The translations under genes were made by a program, and so were the position numbers. A model generated the notes under the pieces. It ran no database searches, was not told the origin of the DNA, and saw only the letters and a list, made by a program, of their open reading frames with translations. Shown piece after piece: positions 1 to 8,124 of a stretch of DNA of 59,489 nt; positions within the stretch are counted from its first letter, which is position 1; the number at the start of each line of letters is the position of its first letter. The stretch comes from Microbacterium marinilacus (GTDB lineage Bacteria; Actinomycetota; Actinomycetes; Actinomycetales; Microbacteriaceae): the NCBI RefSeq assembly GCF_019753765.1, contig NZ_JAIJZW010000005.1:207595-267083 (forward strand), given 5' to 3'.

Positions 1-104
1 TGCAGGGTTCCCCCCCCCCCCCCCCACCCCCACCCGGGGCTCGCGGGCGCCCCCCCCCCCCCCCCCCGCCCTTCCGCGTTCGTCGGATGCGCGGCGTCGA
101 GGCG
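1..104. other. Low-complexity poly-C stretch at the window edge
   Basis: Runs of 16 C (positions 10-25) and 18 C (positions 50-67) are separated by a short C/A/G-rich stretch, directly after the stop codon of the response regulator gene. I see no gene here. Homopolymers this long are unusual even in high-GC DNA. They could be a contig-end sequencing or assembly artefact, or a genuine G/C slippage tract downstream of the regulator. No terminator stem is recognisable. Confidence 0.6.
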
Positions 105-788
105 TCAGCCCTCGAAGCGGTAGCCCAGCCCCCGCACGGTCACGAGCATGACCGGCTCGCTCGGCACCTGCTCGATCCGCGAGCGGATGCGCTTGATGTG
201 CACGTCGAGCGTCTTGGTGTCGCCGAAGTAGTCGCTCCCCCACACGCGGTCGATCAGCTGACCGCGAGTGAGCACGCGCCCGGCGTTCCGCATCAGGACC
301 TCGAGCAGCTCGAACTCCTTGAGAGGCATGTTGATCTGCTGGCCGTCGACGGCCACCGTGTGACGGTCGACGTCGAGCGTCACACGTCCGCCCTCGAGGA
401 CCCGCTCGTCCAGCTCGGCCTCGGCGTCGGCCGTGCGTCGCAGCACGGCGCGTATCCGCGCCAGCAGCTCGCGCGCGGAGTACGGCTTGGTGACGTAGTC
501 GTCGGCGCCGAGCTCGAGCCCCACGACGATGTCGACCTCCGAGTCCTTCGCCGTCAGCATGATGATCGGGACACTCGACGTGGCACGCACCTGTCGGCAG
601 ACCTCGGTGCCCGGCATGCCGGGCAGCATCAGGTCGAGCAGGATCAGGTCTGCGCCCTGCTCGCGGTAGGCGGCGAGGGCCGCAGGGCCGTCCTCGGCGA
701 TCTCGACCTCGTAGCCCTCACGACGCAACAGGTAGGCGAGGGGCTCGGCGAGGTCGGGCTCGTCCTCGACCAGGAGAACACGCGTCAT
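105..788 (-). CDS. regX3: OmpR-family response regulator, phosphate-type (RegX3/PhoP-like)
   Basis: This is a 227-residue DNA-binding response regulator. The receiver domain spans about residues 1-120, with acidic residues E8/D9, phospho-acceptor D52, T79 and K101. A winged-helix OmpR-type effector follows, including the WGSDYFGDTKTLDVHIKRIR stretch. Its ATG overlaps the stop codon of the sensor kinase (ATGA), so the two are translationally coupled. The partner kinase, the divergent phoU and the nearby ppk/pst genes identify it as the phosphate-starvation regulator (RegX3 in mycobacteria, PhoP in Streptomyces). It presumably binds the GTTCACC repeats in this window. The family call is very secure; the phosphate role rests on context. 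Confidence 0.93.
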   Translation of the reverse strand: MTRVLLVEDEPDLAEPLAYLLRREGYEVEIAEDGPAALAAYREQGADLILLDLMLPGMPGTEVCRQVRATSSVPIIMLTAKDSEVDIVVGLELGADDYVTKPYSARELLARIRAVLRRTADAEAELDERVLEGGRVTLDVDRHTVAVDGQQINMPLKEFELLEVLMRNAGRVLTRGQLIDRVWGSDYFGDTKTLDVHIKRIRSRIEQVPSEPVMLVTVRGLGYRFEG

Positions 789-1990
789 TGGAGGCCTTTC
801 TTCGCGTCGGCGCCGGCGACGACGGTCGCGGGCCTCCGCTTCTTCTTCTTGACGGGGGTTTCGATCACGGGTGGGTCGCTGAGGGGCAGGCGGACGGTGA
901 ACGTCGAGCCGCGGTCGGGCTGCGACCACAGCCGGACCTCGCCGCCGTGTCGTGAGACGGCGTGCTTGACGATCGACAGCCCGAGGCCCGAGCCGCCCGT
1001 CCGGCGAGAGCGCGCCTGGTCCGCTCGGTAGAAGCGCTCGAACACGCGCTGCTGGTCCGACTCGGCGATGCCGATTCCCTGGTCCGTCACGGCGAGCTCG
1101 ACGACGCCCTCGACCGATCGCACGCCCACGCCCACCCGGGATCCGCGAGGCGAGTACGCGATCGCGTTCGCGATGAGGTTGCCGACGGCCTCCTTGAGGA
1201 TCTGCGTGTCGCCGCGCACGTAGAGGCCGCGGTCTCCCCCGCGCACCAGCTCGACCCCGGCGGAGTCGGCCTGCACCGCGTGCGCCTCGATGGCGGAGGC
1301 GACGACCTCGTCGATCGCCACGTCGCCCACCGAGGTCAGCTCGTCGGCCGCCTGCAGCCGCGAGAGGTTCATGATGCGTCCCGTGAGGCGCCCCAGCCTG
1401 TCCGCCTCCGCCGACAGCCGGGCGGTGAACGAGCGCACCTGCGCAGCGTCGTCGGCGGCGAGCTCGATCGCCTCGGCGAGCAGGGTGACGGCGCCGACGG
1501 GCGTCTTGAGCTCGTGGCTGGTGTTGGCGATGAAGTCGTGGCGCATCTGCTCCAGGCGCTCCTGCTCCGAGAGGTCCCGCACGATGAGCAGCGTGTGCCG
1601 CTCGCTGACGCGCGTCGCGCGCGCGGCGACCAGCCGGGAGTCGGCGGACATCCTGCCCCGCACCAGGCGCAGGTTCTCGGTCTCGGTCGTCCCCGCCCGC
1701 GCCGCGCGCACCAGGTCGCGCAGGCCGACGTGCTCGAGGTTCGCCCCCGCCTCGATGCCGAGCCACGGCGCGGAGGGGGACGTCGCCAGCACCAGGCCCG
1801 AGGCGTCGACCACGGCCGCCGCGTCGTCCATCGCGTCGAGCACCGCCGTCACACCGTCGGGCACCGTGCCGTCCGCCTCGCGCTCGGCGCGCTCCCGAGA
1901 CCGCAGGGCCGCGAAGACGATGAGGGACGCTCCAGCCCCGATGATCGCCCCCAGCAGCAGGGCGAGCAGCGCGAGCTGCGTCGTGTCCAT
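785..1990 (-). CDS. senX3: Sensor histidine kinase of the phosphate two-component system (SenX3-like)
   Basis: This 401-residue membrane kinase has an N-terminal transmembrane helix at about residues 7-29. A PAS-like region follows at about 45-140. The HisKA dimerisation domain carries the H-box SHELKTP with phospho-acceptor H159. The HATPase_c domain shows the N box (NLIANAI), G1 (DQGIGI) and G2 (GSGLGL). It ends in a Lys-rich tail. A single N-terminal membrane segment with a cytosolic PAS-like domain matches SenX3/PhoR of Actinobacteria, which sense phosphate through the Pst/PhoU system and not with a large external sensor. The ATG at 1990 faces phoU across a 182-bp divergent promoter region with a PHO-box candidate. 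It is co-transcribed with the downstream regulator through a 4-bp overlap. Confidence 0.92.
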   Translation of the reverse strand: MDTTQLALLALLLGAIIGAGASLIVFAALRSRERAEREADGTVPDGVTAVLDAMDDAAAVVDASGLVLATSPSAPWLGIEAGANLEHVGLRDLVRAARAGTTETENLRLVRGRMSADSRLVAARATRVSERHTLLIVRDLSEQERLEQMRHDFIANTSHELKTPVGAVTLLAEAIELAADDAAQVRSFTARLSAEADRLGRLTGRIMNLSRLQAADELTSVGDVAIDEVVASAIEAHAVQADSAGVELVRGGDRGLYVRGDTQILKEAVGNLIANAIAYSPRGSRVGVGVRSVEGVVELAVTDQGIGIAESDQQRVFERFYRADQARSRRTGGSGLGLSIVKHAVSRHGGEVRLWSQPDRGSTFTVRLPLSDPPVIETPVKKKKRRPATVVAGADAKKGLQ

Positions 1991-2062
1991 GACACCAGAG
2001 TAAAGTCAAGGAGAACGGAGGGTCGGACCGATCCGCATCCCGAGCGGGACGCGTCGCCGACT

Positions 2063-2095
2063 GTTCACCGGTGCGGCACCGTTCGTTCACCTGCG
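2063..2095. promoter_or_regulatory. Candidate PHO box between senX3 and phoU
   Basis: Three consecutive 11-bp units start at 2063, 2074 and 2085. The first and third begin with a perfect GTTCACC. The middle unit keeps only CACC. An 11-bp direct-repeat period is the known layout of actinobacterial PhoP/RegX3 operators. The site lies in the divergent senX3/phoU region, where autoregulation and phoU control are expected. Confidence 0.7.
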
Positions 2096-2172
2096 CTGAC
2101 GAGAATCGCGGAGAGCGTGCAGACGGCCTCCGATGTCGCACGCCCCTCCGCGACACAGACGAAAGGTCACCG

Positions 2173-2844
2173 ATGCGCGAAGTCTTCCACCAGTCACTCG
2201 AGGATGTGCAGACCCGCCTCGTCGAGATCGCCGAGCTCGTCACGGTCGCCATCGACAAGGCCACCCGGTCGTTCAGCACGAGCGACGTGGCCCTCGCCGA
2301 GGAGGTCATCGCCGATGACAAGCTCATCGACGAGCGCGCGGTCGCGCTGGACGAGCTGGCGATCGAGATCCTGGCTATGCAGCAGCCGGTCGCCCGCGAC
2401 CTGCGCATCGTCGTCACCGCGCTGCGCGTGAGCGCATCGCTCGAGCGGATGGGCGACATGGCCGAGCACATCGCCCAGCTCGCCCGCACCCGCTACCCGG
2501 AGCGCGCGATCCCCAAGGGCCTCAAGGGCACGTTCACGAAGATGGGCGAGCTCGACGTGCAGATCGCCCGCACGCTCACCGAGCTGCTGCGCACGCAGGA
2601 CCTGAAGATCGCCGACCACATCCGCAACAGCGACGACGACGTGGACGAGCTGCACGCCAGCGTGTTCGAGAAGGTGCTCAGCGACAGCTGGCAGGGCGAG
2701 GCCGGCGCGACCGTCGACGCGACGCTCGCGAGCCGCTACCACGAGCGCTTCGCCGACCACGCGGTGTCGATCGCCAAGAAGGTCATCTATCTCGGCACGG
2801 GCGACTGGGCCGCCGACGACCCGGTGACCGACCTGCCGGTCTGA
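2173..2844 (+). CDS. phoU: Phosphate-specific transport system accessory protein PhoU
   Basis: This 223-residue all-helical cytosolic protein has the two PhoU repeats of the family, each with acidic metal-binding motifs (for example the ERMGDMAEHI segment in repeat 1 and ERFADHAVSIAKKV in repeat 2). PhoU links PstB to the sensor kinase and keeps the response regulator off when phosphate is plentiful. The ATG at 2173 is preceded by GAAAGG. The in-frame upstream extension would run through the PHO box, so the shorter start is preferred. It is divergent from senX3-regX3, as in Streptomyces and Mycobacterium. A strong hairpin terminator follows immediately. Confidence 0.95.
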   Translation: MREVFHQSLEDVQTRLVEIAELVTVAIDKATRSFSTSDVALAEEVIADDKLIDERAVALDELAIEILAMQQPVARDLRIVVTALRVSASLERMGDMAEHIAQLARTRYPERAIPKGLKGTFTKMGELDVQIARTLTELLRTQDLKIADHIRNSDDDVDELHASVFEKVLSDSWQGEAGATVDATLASRYHERFADHAVSIAKKVIYLGTGDWAADDPVTDLPV

Positions 2845-2859
2845 CCGCGTCCCGCGACG

Positions 2860-2900
2860 CGAGGAGCCCCCGCCCGGAAGATCCGGACGGGGGCTCCTCG
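2860..2900. terminator. Bidirectional terminator between phoU and gpmA
   Basis: An 18-bp inverted repeat (arms 2860-2877 and 2883-2900, one mismatch) with a 5-nt loop lies between the convergent 3' ends of phoU and gpmA. It has no long U-tract, which is common for high-GC actinobacterial terminators. Confidence 0.75.
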
Positions 2901-2913
2901 CATTCGGCCGGCG

Positions 2914-3657
2914 TTACTTCTTGCCCTGAGAGGCGACGGCGGCCGCACCGGCCGCGGCGGCCTCCGGGTCGAGGTAGCGGCCCGGTCCGAGCGGCTTGAG
3001 GTCGTCGCCCAGCTCATAGACCAGCGGGATGCCGGTCGGGATGTTGAGGGCGGCGATGTCGTCGTCGCTGATGCCGTCGAGGTGCTTGACCAGGCCGCGC
3101 AGCGAGTTGCCGTGGGCCGCCACGAGGACGGTCTTGCCGGCCTGCAGGTCGGGGACGATCTCGTCCTCCCAGTAGGGCAGCATGCGGTCGATCACGAGCT
3201 TCAGCGACTCGGTACCCGGGACGTCCCCGTCGATGCCCGCGTAGCGCGGGTCGTCGGTCTGCGCGTACTCGTCGGCGGGGTCGATCACGGGCGGCGGCAC
3301 GTCGAACGACCGACGCCACTCCATGAACTTCTCCTCGCCGAACTCGGCGAGCGTCTGCGCCTTGTCCTTGCCCTGCAGCGCGCCGTAGTGGCGCTCGTTG
3401 AGGCGCCACGAGCGCTTGACCGGGATCCACAGGCGGTCTGCGGCGTCGAGCGCGATGTTCGCGGTCTGGATGGCGCGGCTGAGCACCGACGTGTGGAGCA
3501 CGTCGGGCAGCACGCCCTGCTCCTTCAGCAGCTCTCCGCCGCGCTTCGCCTCGCCGCGGCCGAGCTCGGTGAGCCGGACGTCGACCCATCCCGTGAAGAG
3601 GTTGAGCTCGTTCCACTCGCTCTGGCCGTGTCGCAGCAGGATCAGGGTGTGTGCCAT
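2914..3657 (-). CDS. gpmA: 2,3-bisphosphoglycerate-dependent phosphoglycerate mutase
   Basis: This 247-residue cytosolic glycolytic enzyme interconverts 3- and 2-phosphoglycerate through a phosphohistidine. The N-terminal [10 protein letters not shown] motif carries catalytic H10. The second catalytic pair lies in [11 protein letters not shown] and [11 protein letters not shown]. Length and motifs match the dPGM family, apart from an Ala-rich C-terminal tail. It has its own promoter: a TAGGCT -10 element (3664-3669) sits exactly 6 bp before the ATG, so the mRNA is probably leaderless. The gene converges on phoU with a shared terminator. Confidence 0.95.
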   Translation of the reverse strand: MAHTLILLRHGQSEWNELNLFTGWVDVRLTELGRGEAKRGGELLKEQGVLPDVLHTSVLSRAIQTANIALDAADRLWIPVKRSWRLNERHYGALQGKDKAQTLAEFGEEKFMEWRRSFDVPPPVIDPADEYAQTDDPRYAGIDGDVPGTESLKLVIDRMLPYWEDEIVPDLQAGKTVLVAAHGNSLRGLVKHLDGISDDDIAALNIPTGIPLVYELGDDLKPLGPGRYLDPEAAAAGAAAVASQGKK

Positions 3658-3663
3658 GCCGCC

Positions 3664-3669
3664 AGCCTA
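3664..3669 (-). promoter_or_regulatory. -10 element of a probable leaderless promoter for gpmA
   Basis: TAGGCT on the minus strand is separated from the gpmA ATG by exactly 6 bp. Transcription would therefore start at or within 1 nt of the A of the start codon. No ribosome binding site is present. Confidence 0.6.
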
Positions 3670-3708
3670 CCGAGCGGCGGGCCGTCTCGGAGACGCGAGA
3701 ATGGATGC

Positions 3709-4539
3709 ATGGCGCGCGCTGCACGGGGTCCCGAGGGACGCGCGACCCGCGGGACGACGGGCACGAACCGCCTGAGACGGATCGACCGCTGGATCGCCCA
3801 CCTCCCCCCGCTGCGGCAGGCGGCCGACCCGCTCGTGGTCGACCTCGGCTACGGCGCGAACGGCGTGACGACGCTCGAGCTGGAGGCGCGGCTGCGGCGC
3901 GTGCGCGACGACGTCGAGGTGCTCGGTCTCGAGATCGACGCCGACCGCGTCGCGCGCGCGACCGCTCAGCTGGAGGCCACGAGGCGGGGCGAGACGGCGT
4001 TCGCGCCCGATGCCCGCGCGTCGTTCGCGCGCGGCGGGTTCGAGGTGCCGGTCGACGGCGGGCGGCGGCCCGCGGTGATCCGGGCGTTCAACGTGCTGCG
4101 CCAGTACGACGAGCAGGACGTCCCGTCGGCGTGGCAGCGGATGACCGGGCGCCTCGCGCCGGGCGGGGTGCTGGTCGAGGGCACGTGCGACGAGATCGGG
4201 CGCGTCTGCAGCTGGATCGACGTCTCCGACGCGGGCGACCCGACGCGGCTCACGATCTCGCTGCGGCTGACCGACCTGGAGCGCCCGAGCGTGGTGGCCG
4301 AGCGACTGCCGAAGGCGCTCATCCACCGCAACGTGCCGGGCGAGCGCGTGCACGGTCTGCTGAGCGCCCTGGACCGCGAGTGGGACCGGGCCTCGCCGCT
4401 GGCGCCGTTCGGCCCGACCCAGCGCTGGATGGCCGCGGTCACCGCCCTGCGCGACCGCGGCGTCCCCGTGATCGGCGGCCGCAGCCGCTGGCGCCTGGGC
4501 GAGCTCACCGTCCCCTGGGACGTCGTGCGGCCCGCGTGA
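3709..4539 (+). CDS. Class I SAM-dependent methyltransferase-like protein
   Basis: This 276-residue protein has a Rossmann-type SAM-binding start, VVDLGYGANG at about residues 44-53, followed by an acidic motif II (EVLGLEIDADR). A middle segment (VIRAFNVLRQY) and a later loop (GRLAPGGVLVEGTCDEIGR) resemble the post-motif region of small-molecule methyltransferases. The target is unknown. The protein stands alone between gpmA and the FUSC gene. The ATG at 3709 is used because the longer in-frame ORF runs back into the antisense of gpmA. I cannot exclude that it is a non-catalytic methyltransferase fold. Confidence 0.8.
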   Translation: MARAARGPEGRATRGTTGTNRLRRIDRWIAHLPPLRQAADPLVVDLGYGANGVTTLELEARLRRVRDDVEVLGLEIDADRVARATAQLEATRRGETAFAPDARASFARGGFEVPVDGGRRPAVIRAFNVLRQYDEQDVPSAWQRMTGRLAPGGVLVEGTCDEIGRVCSWIDVSDAGDPTRLTISLRLTDLERPSVVAERLPKALIHRNVPGERVHGLLSALDREWDRASPLAPFGPTQRWMAAVTALRDRGVPVIGGRSRWRLGELTVPWDVVRPA

Positions 4540-4623
4540 GGCAGGAAGCGGTGCGAGAGCGCCCTTCCCACCGCCGATAAGGGCCGTCTCGCACCGGACG
4601 GTCGCGCTGCGCGGGCCCGCGGA

Positions 4624-5748
4624 TCAGATGCGCGGGATCGCGCCTCGCGCCTCGGCGGGAGGAACGCCGGACGCGACCAGCAGGTCGACCACGAGCGGGC
4701 GCAGCGCCGAGACGAGCGCCTGCTCGCCCAGCGACGCCCCGGGCAGCATCGCGGCGGGGTCGAGCCGTCGCGCGATCGCGAGCAGCGTCTCGCGCGCGAC
4801 CGGCTCCTGCGAGATGTCGTCGATGGACGCGCCGACCAGGGTCGCCGCGCGCACGATCTCGGCCATCGCGTCGGCGGGCACGTCCCGCGGGCTGCGGTCC
4901 TCGCAGACGTACACGATGCGCCGGCCGACCACGCGCAGGTTGCGCATCGCGAGGTCCATGGCCTGCAAGATGCGCGCGTGCCGCTCGAGCTCGGCCCGGC
5001 GGCCGCGCAGGAACGGCGAGATGCGCGCGATCGACCGGCCGGAGTCGAGCGACGCGCGCCAGGCCTCGAGCGGCGCCTGCAGTCCGCGCGCCTTCTCGAG
5101 GCCGCGCTCCGCCCGCAGCCGGTCGCCGCGCCGCACGGCCACGACGAGCCGCTCGGCGGCGGCGTCGAACTGCGCGAAGAAGGCACGGGCGTCCCGGATC
5201 GCGGCGGTGGCGGGGTTGCGAGGCAGCACCGCGGTGACGACCACGGCCAGGACGCCCCCGATCACGCCGTCCAGCAGCCGGGAGAACGGCACCGGCGCGA
5301 GGGGCAGGATCATCGCGATCGCCGCCTGGATCGCCGCGGCGATCGCGAACTGCGGCGAGGGCGACAGGAAGCGGGCCAGCAGCATCGTCACGGCGAGAGC
5401 CACCGCGAGCTGCCACCACCCGCTGCCCAGGGCGAAGCGCAACGCCTCCGAGACGAGGATGCCCGTGAGCATCCCGACCACCGTCTCCGCCACGCGGCCG
5501 GGCCGCGCGTCGCGCGCCAGCCCCAGGCTCGAGATCGCCACGGTCGCGGCGATCATCGGCGTCTCGTGGCCGAGCAGGTGCCGGCCGATCAGGTATCCGC
5601 ACGTCGCGGCGATGACGATCTGCGCGACGGCGATCCACGACTCCCGCAGGCGGGTGAGACCGGGTCGCGGCGAGAAGCGCGTGCGCCAGGTGACCGGAAC
5701 GGCCTCCGTCATCGGCTGCGAGTCGGACATCCCCCGCCCGCCCGTCAC
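4624..5748 (-). CDS. FUSC-family inner membrane protein (aromatic acid exporter type)
   Basis: This is a 374-residue protein, or 368 residues if the ATG at 5730 is used. Its N-terminal half has about five to six membrane helices (residues about 38-165), and its C-terminal cytosolic half is helical and Arg/Ala-rich. This is the half-size FUSC/ArAE arrangement found in Actinobacteria, proposed to export aromatic acids or other amphiphilic compounds. The substrate here is unknown. A GTG at 5748 overlaps the stop of the YgfZ-like gene (GTGA), and an ATG 18 bp later has a G-rich sequence directly before it. Either start is possible. It is the last gene of a minus-strand chain that begins near 7922. 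Confidence 0.8.
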   Translation of the reverse strand: MTGGRGMSDSQPMTEAVPVTWRTRFSPRPGLTRLRESWIAVAQIVIAATCGYLIGRHLLGHETPMIAATVAISSLGLARDARPGRVAETVVGMLTGILVSEALRFALGSGWWQLAVALAVTMLLARFLSPSPQFAIAAAIQAAIAMILPLAPVPFSRLLDGVIGGVLAVVVTAVLPRNPATAAIRDARAFFAQFDAAAERLVVAVRRGDRLRAERGLEKARGLQAPLEAWRASLDSGRSIARISPFLRGRRAELERHARILQAMDLAMRNLRVVGRRIVYVCEDRSPRDVPADAMAEIVRAATLVGASIDDISQEPVARETLLAIARRLDPAAMLPGASLGEQALVSALRPLVVDLLVASGVPPAEARGAIPRI

Positions 5749-6884
5749 CGCGCGGGCGGCTCGGCGAGGGGGCGTCGCGACAGGCGGGTGAGGCGGGGCA
5801 CCTCGGCGGTCGCCCCCGCGTCCGCCGGCACGATGACCTCCTGCGCCGCCGCGATCCGCGTGCCGTCGACCTCGATCTCGAGCGCCGCGTCTCCCGGCAC
5901 CCTCCGCGCGAGCACCGCCAGGGCGATCGGGCCGAGCTCGTGGTGCAGGGCGCTGCTGCTGATGCGGCCGACCTCCGCGCTCGCGTCGTCGGCGCCGCTC
6001 ATCCGCACGGCAGAGCCCGGCTCCGGAAGCACGCTGTCGCTGCCGTCGAGGTGCAGCATCGCGAGCCGACGCGGCGGATGACCCAGGTTGTGCACCTTGG
6101 CGACGGTCTCCTGGCCGCGGTAGCAGCCCTTGTTCAGATGCACGGCCGTGCGCAGCCAGTCGTACTCGTGCGGGATGGCCCGCTCGTCGACCTCACGGCT
6201 CCACCGCGGCCGCCAGGCGGCGATCCGCAGCGCCTCCGCGGCCAGCAGCCCCGCGGGCTCCACGTCGTCGAGCCCACCGAGCGCTGCCCGCTCGACGACA
6301 GCCTCGGCCCACGCGTAGTCGGCGCCCGGGTGGTCGGGGGCGGCGGAGTACTGCCAGCCGCCCGCGGTCACCTGCCGCCAGGGGTCGATCCAGACGAGCG
6401 GGACGCCGTTCGGGCCGGCGACGGCGGCGATCACGCGCTCCTGCGCCTCGGCGCCCTGGAAGAACGCCAGCACCGCGAGGTCGTCGCGCACGGCGACCTC
6501 GACGCGCGAGCGGAACCGCATCATCGTCAGCCACTTCGCGAGGCCCGCCGCGTCTCCGGCGTCGACAAGCAGCCAGGTGGACGCCCCGTCGTCGACCACC
6601 CCGGCCGCGTGCTCGACGCGGCCCTGCGGATCGAGCACCAGCAGCTCGGTGCTCTCGCCTGCGGCGAGCGTCGACACGGCCTGGGACGTGATCGAGTCGA
6701 GCCACGTCAGCCGGTCGGGGCCCGCGACCTCGATCACCGCGCGGTCGTCGCGCGGGACGACAGCGCCTCCGACGGCGAGGCGCCGCTGCTCGCGCACCGG
6801 GTCGCCGAAATGCAGGACGCCCTCGTCGCCCAGGACGGCGCCCGCGCGGTCGGCGAACAGAGGGCTGACGTCACCGGCGGCCAT
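5745..6884 (-). CDS. ygfZ: Folate-binding protein YgfZ/GcvT-like (iron-sulfur cluster repair)
   Basis: This 379-residue protein of the YgfZ/GcvT fold contains the family signature KGCYRGQE at residues 252-259, whose Cys is the conserved functional residue. YgfZ binds tetrahydrofolate and helps maintain certain Fe-S enzymes. Actinobacterial members carry a similar N-terminal GcvT-like domain. The ATG at 6884 overlaps the stop of the nitrobindin-like gene (ATGA), and the 3' end overlaps the FUSC gene start (GTGA), so the three are probably translated as a unit. The family is confident; the cellular role is known only from other bacteria. Confidence 0.88.
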   Translation of the reverse strand: MAAGDVSPLFADRAGAVLGDEGVLHFGDPVREQRRLAVGGAVVPRDDRAVIEVAGPDRLTWLDSITSQAVSTLAAGESTELLVLDPQGRVEHAAGVVDDGASTWLLVDAGDAAGLAKWLTMMRFRSRVEVAVRDDLAVLAFFQGAEAQERVIAAVAGPNGVPLVWIDPWRQVTAGGWQYSAAPDHPGADYAWAEAVVERAALGGLDDVEPAGLLAAEALRIAAWRPRWSREVDERAIPHEYDWLRTAVHLNKGCYRGQETVAKVHNLGHPPRRLAMLHLDGSDSVLPEPGSAVRMSGADDASAEVGRISSSALHHELGPIALAVLARRVPGDAALEIEVDGTRIAAAQEVIVPADAGATAEVPRLTRLSRRPLAEPPAR

Positions 6885-7489
6885 CAGGCCACCTTCGCCA
6901 GCCGCGCCGAGGCGTGAGAGCCGAGCTCGCTCCCCAGCGCCGCGATGTCCCACGCCCACAGCAGGTGGCCGTCGACGAGGCCGTAGATACGGGTCGCGGC
7001 CGCGTAATGGCGCGCGCTGGCGGTGCGGACGACCGCATCGGTCGCGAGGTCGATGCGGGGGCCCTTCACCTGGCCGAGGTAGAGCTCGCTCACGCCGTCG
7101 GAGTGGACGAGCGAGACCTCGAGGTCGAAGCCGTCGTCGGCGTTGCGCAGCAGCTCGACGTCGTCGGCGGTCCGCGGCGCGGGCGAGCCGAGCGCGGGCA
7201 GCAGCCCCGGTCCCGGCTCCGCGTCCGTCGCCGGGCGGGCCAGCCGCCAGAAGCCGGTCTCGGAGTTCAGCGGCCGAGCGGTCTCGCCGTCCGCGGCGGC
7301 CAGCTGAGCCGACGCGGAGTAGTTGAGGAACGGCCCGCCGTCATGGCTGAAGCTCACGCGGTGCGAGAACTCGCCCTCGTAGTGGACGTCGCCCACGCGA
7401 TAGTCGATCACGCCGGTCCCCTCCCACACGCCGATGAGCCACGAGAGGGGCACCAGATCGGCGGGGAGGTCGGTGGGCAGCTCGATCAT
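6884..7489 (-). CDS. FABP-like / nitrobindin-family heme-binding beta-barrel protein
   Basis: This 201-residue protein has the family hallmark GxWxGxG (G20-G26, GVWEGTG) near the N-terminus. A C-terminal histidine (H161, in [13 protein letters not shown]) sits where nitrobindins place their heme ligand. The family (DUF1794, Rv2717c-type) forms a 10-stranded beta-barrel that binds ferric heme and has been linked to nitric oxide and peroxynitrite chemistry. It is coupled by a 4-bp overlap to the YgfZ-like gene, which suggests a shared role in Fe-S or heme damage handling (inference). Confidence 0.85.
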   Translation of the reverse strand: MIELPTDLPADLVPLSWLIGVWEGTGVIDYRVGDVHYEGEFSHRVSFSHDGGPFLNYSASAQLAAADGETARPLNSETGFWRLARPATDAEPGPGLLPALGSPAPRTADDVELLRNADDGFDLEVSLVHSDGVSELYLGQVKGPRIDLATDAVVRTASARHYAAATRIYGLVDGHLLWAWDIAALGSELGSHASARLAKVA

Positions 7490-7500
7490 GCTGCCCTCCC

Positions 7501-7614
7501 TCAGCGCTGGCCGCGGAACAGGTTCCAGACGACCGCGCCGGAGACGAAGGCGATCGCCAGGCTGGCGAGGCCCAGCAGCCCGACGAAGAAGAGTTCGAGC
7601 GCGACGAGATCCAT
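7501..7614 (-). CDS. 37-residue single-span membrane protein
   Basis: This short ORF has an ATG at 7612-7614 and a TGA at 7501-7503. It encodes one long hydrophobic segment ([20 protein letters not shown], then GAVVWNLF) followed by the basic tail RGQR. It lies 11 bp before the nitrobindin-like gene on the same strand, inside an otherwise gap-free minus-strand chain. That context, the clean hydrophobic profile and the positive-inside tail support a real gene, despite a weak ribosome binding site. The function is unknown. Confidence 0.6.
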   Translation of the reverse strand: MDLVALELFFVGLLGLASLAIAFVSGAVVWNLFRGQR

Positions 7615-7631
7615 GAGCCCAGTCTATCCCG

Positions 7632-7922
7632 TCAGACCACGGTGATGGCGGCGAGCGCCAACGCGAAGGAGACGGCGCCGAGGATGCCGAGCGCGCCGAC
7701 GGCCGCGACGCCGACACGGAACACGAATCCGCGGGCCCGCCCGTCCACGAGCTGCGCCACGAACGCGAACACGACGCACGCGCCGCCGGCGACGCCCAGC
7801 CACCCGAAACGGGCCGCGAAGGGGACGAAGACGCCGATGGCGATCGCCGCGGCGAGCCCGAACGCCCAGGTCGCGGCGACGCCGCCGTATCGGCGCCGGG
7901 GGGCGAGCTCGGGGATCGTCAC
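7632..7922 (-). CDS. Small integral membrane protein of unknown function
   Basis: From the GTG at 7922 this encodes 96 residues. The N-terminus is short and polar ([13 protein letters not shown]), followed by about three transmembrane helices with short basic loops. A longer ATG start at 7973 would add 17 residues without a ribosome binding site and is less likely. It is the first gene of the minus-strand chain that runs on through the 37-residue protein, nitrobindin-like, YgfZ and FUSC genes. It is divergent from glnR. I do not recognise a characterised family. Confidence 0.65.
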   Translation of the reverse strand: MTIPELAPRRRYGGVAATWAFGLAAAIAIGVFVPFAARFGWLGVAGGACVVFAFVAQLVDGRARGFVFRVGVAAVGALGILGAVSFALALAAITVV

Positions 7923-8046
7923 GTGTCCATTGTCGGCGACTCCCCGCCGATCTGTCGAACGCCGCGTCGGCACGGCACGTCCCCGCTACGCCGCGCGACG
8001 CGACGGCGTGCGCGACCGCGCGCCGAGAGGACGGTCCGGCAGACCT

Positions 8047-8052
8047 TATGAT
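8047..8052 (+). promoter_or_regulatory. -10 element of the probable glnR promoter
   Basis: TATGAT lies 72 bp before the TTG start codon of glnR, so the transcript would have a leader of roughly 65 nt ending in the strong GAAAGGA ribosome binding site. No clear -35 element is seen, which hints at activator dependence or a weak promoter. Confidence 0.45.
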
Positions 8053-8124
8053 GGGTGCCACGATGCGCGTCCCCACCGCATCGACCCAGGGCGCGGCCAC
8101 CCCTCCGCCCCGAAAGGACGTCGC

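Noticed and set aside
87..2489. Long overlapping ORFs in several frames across most genes
   Set aside because: They are shadows created by high GC content: Arg/Ala/Gly-rich translations without domains, lying opposite or out of frame with well-supported genes.
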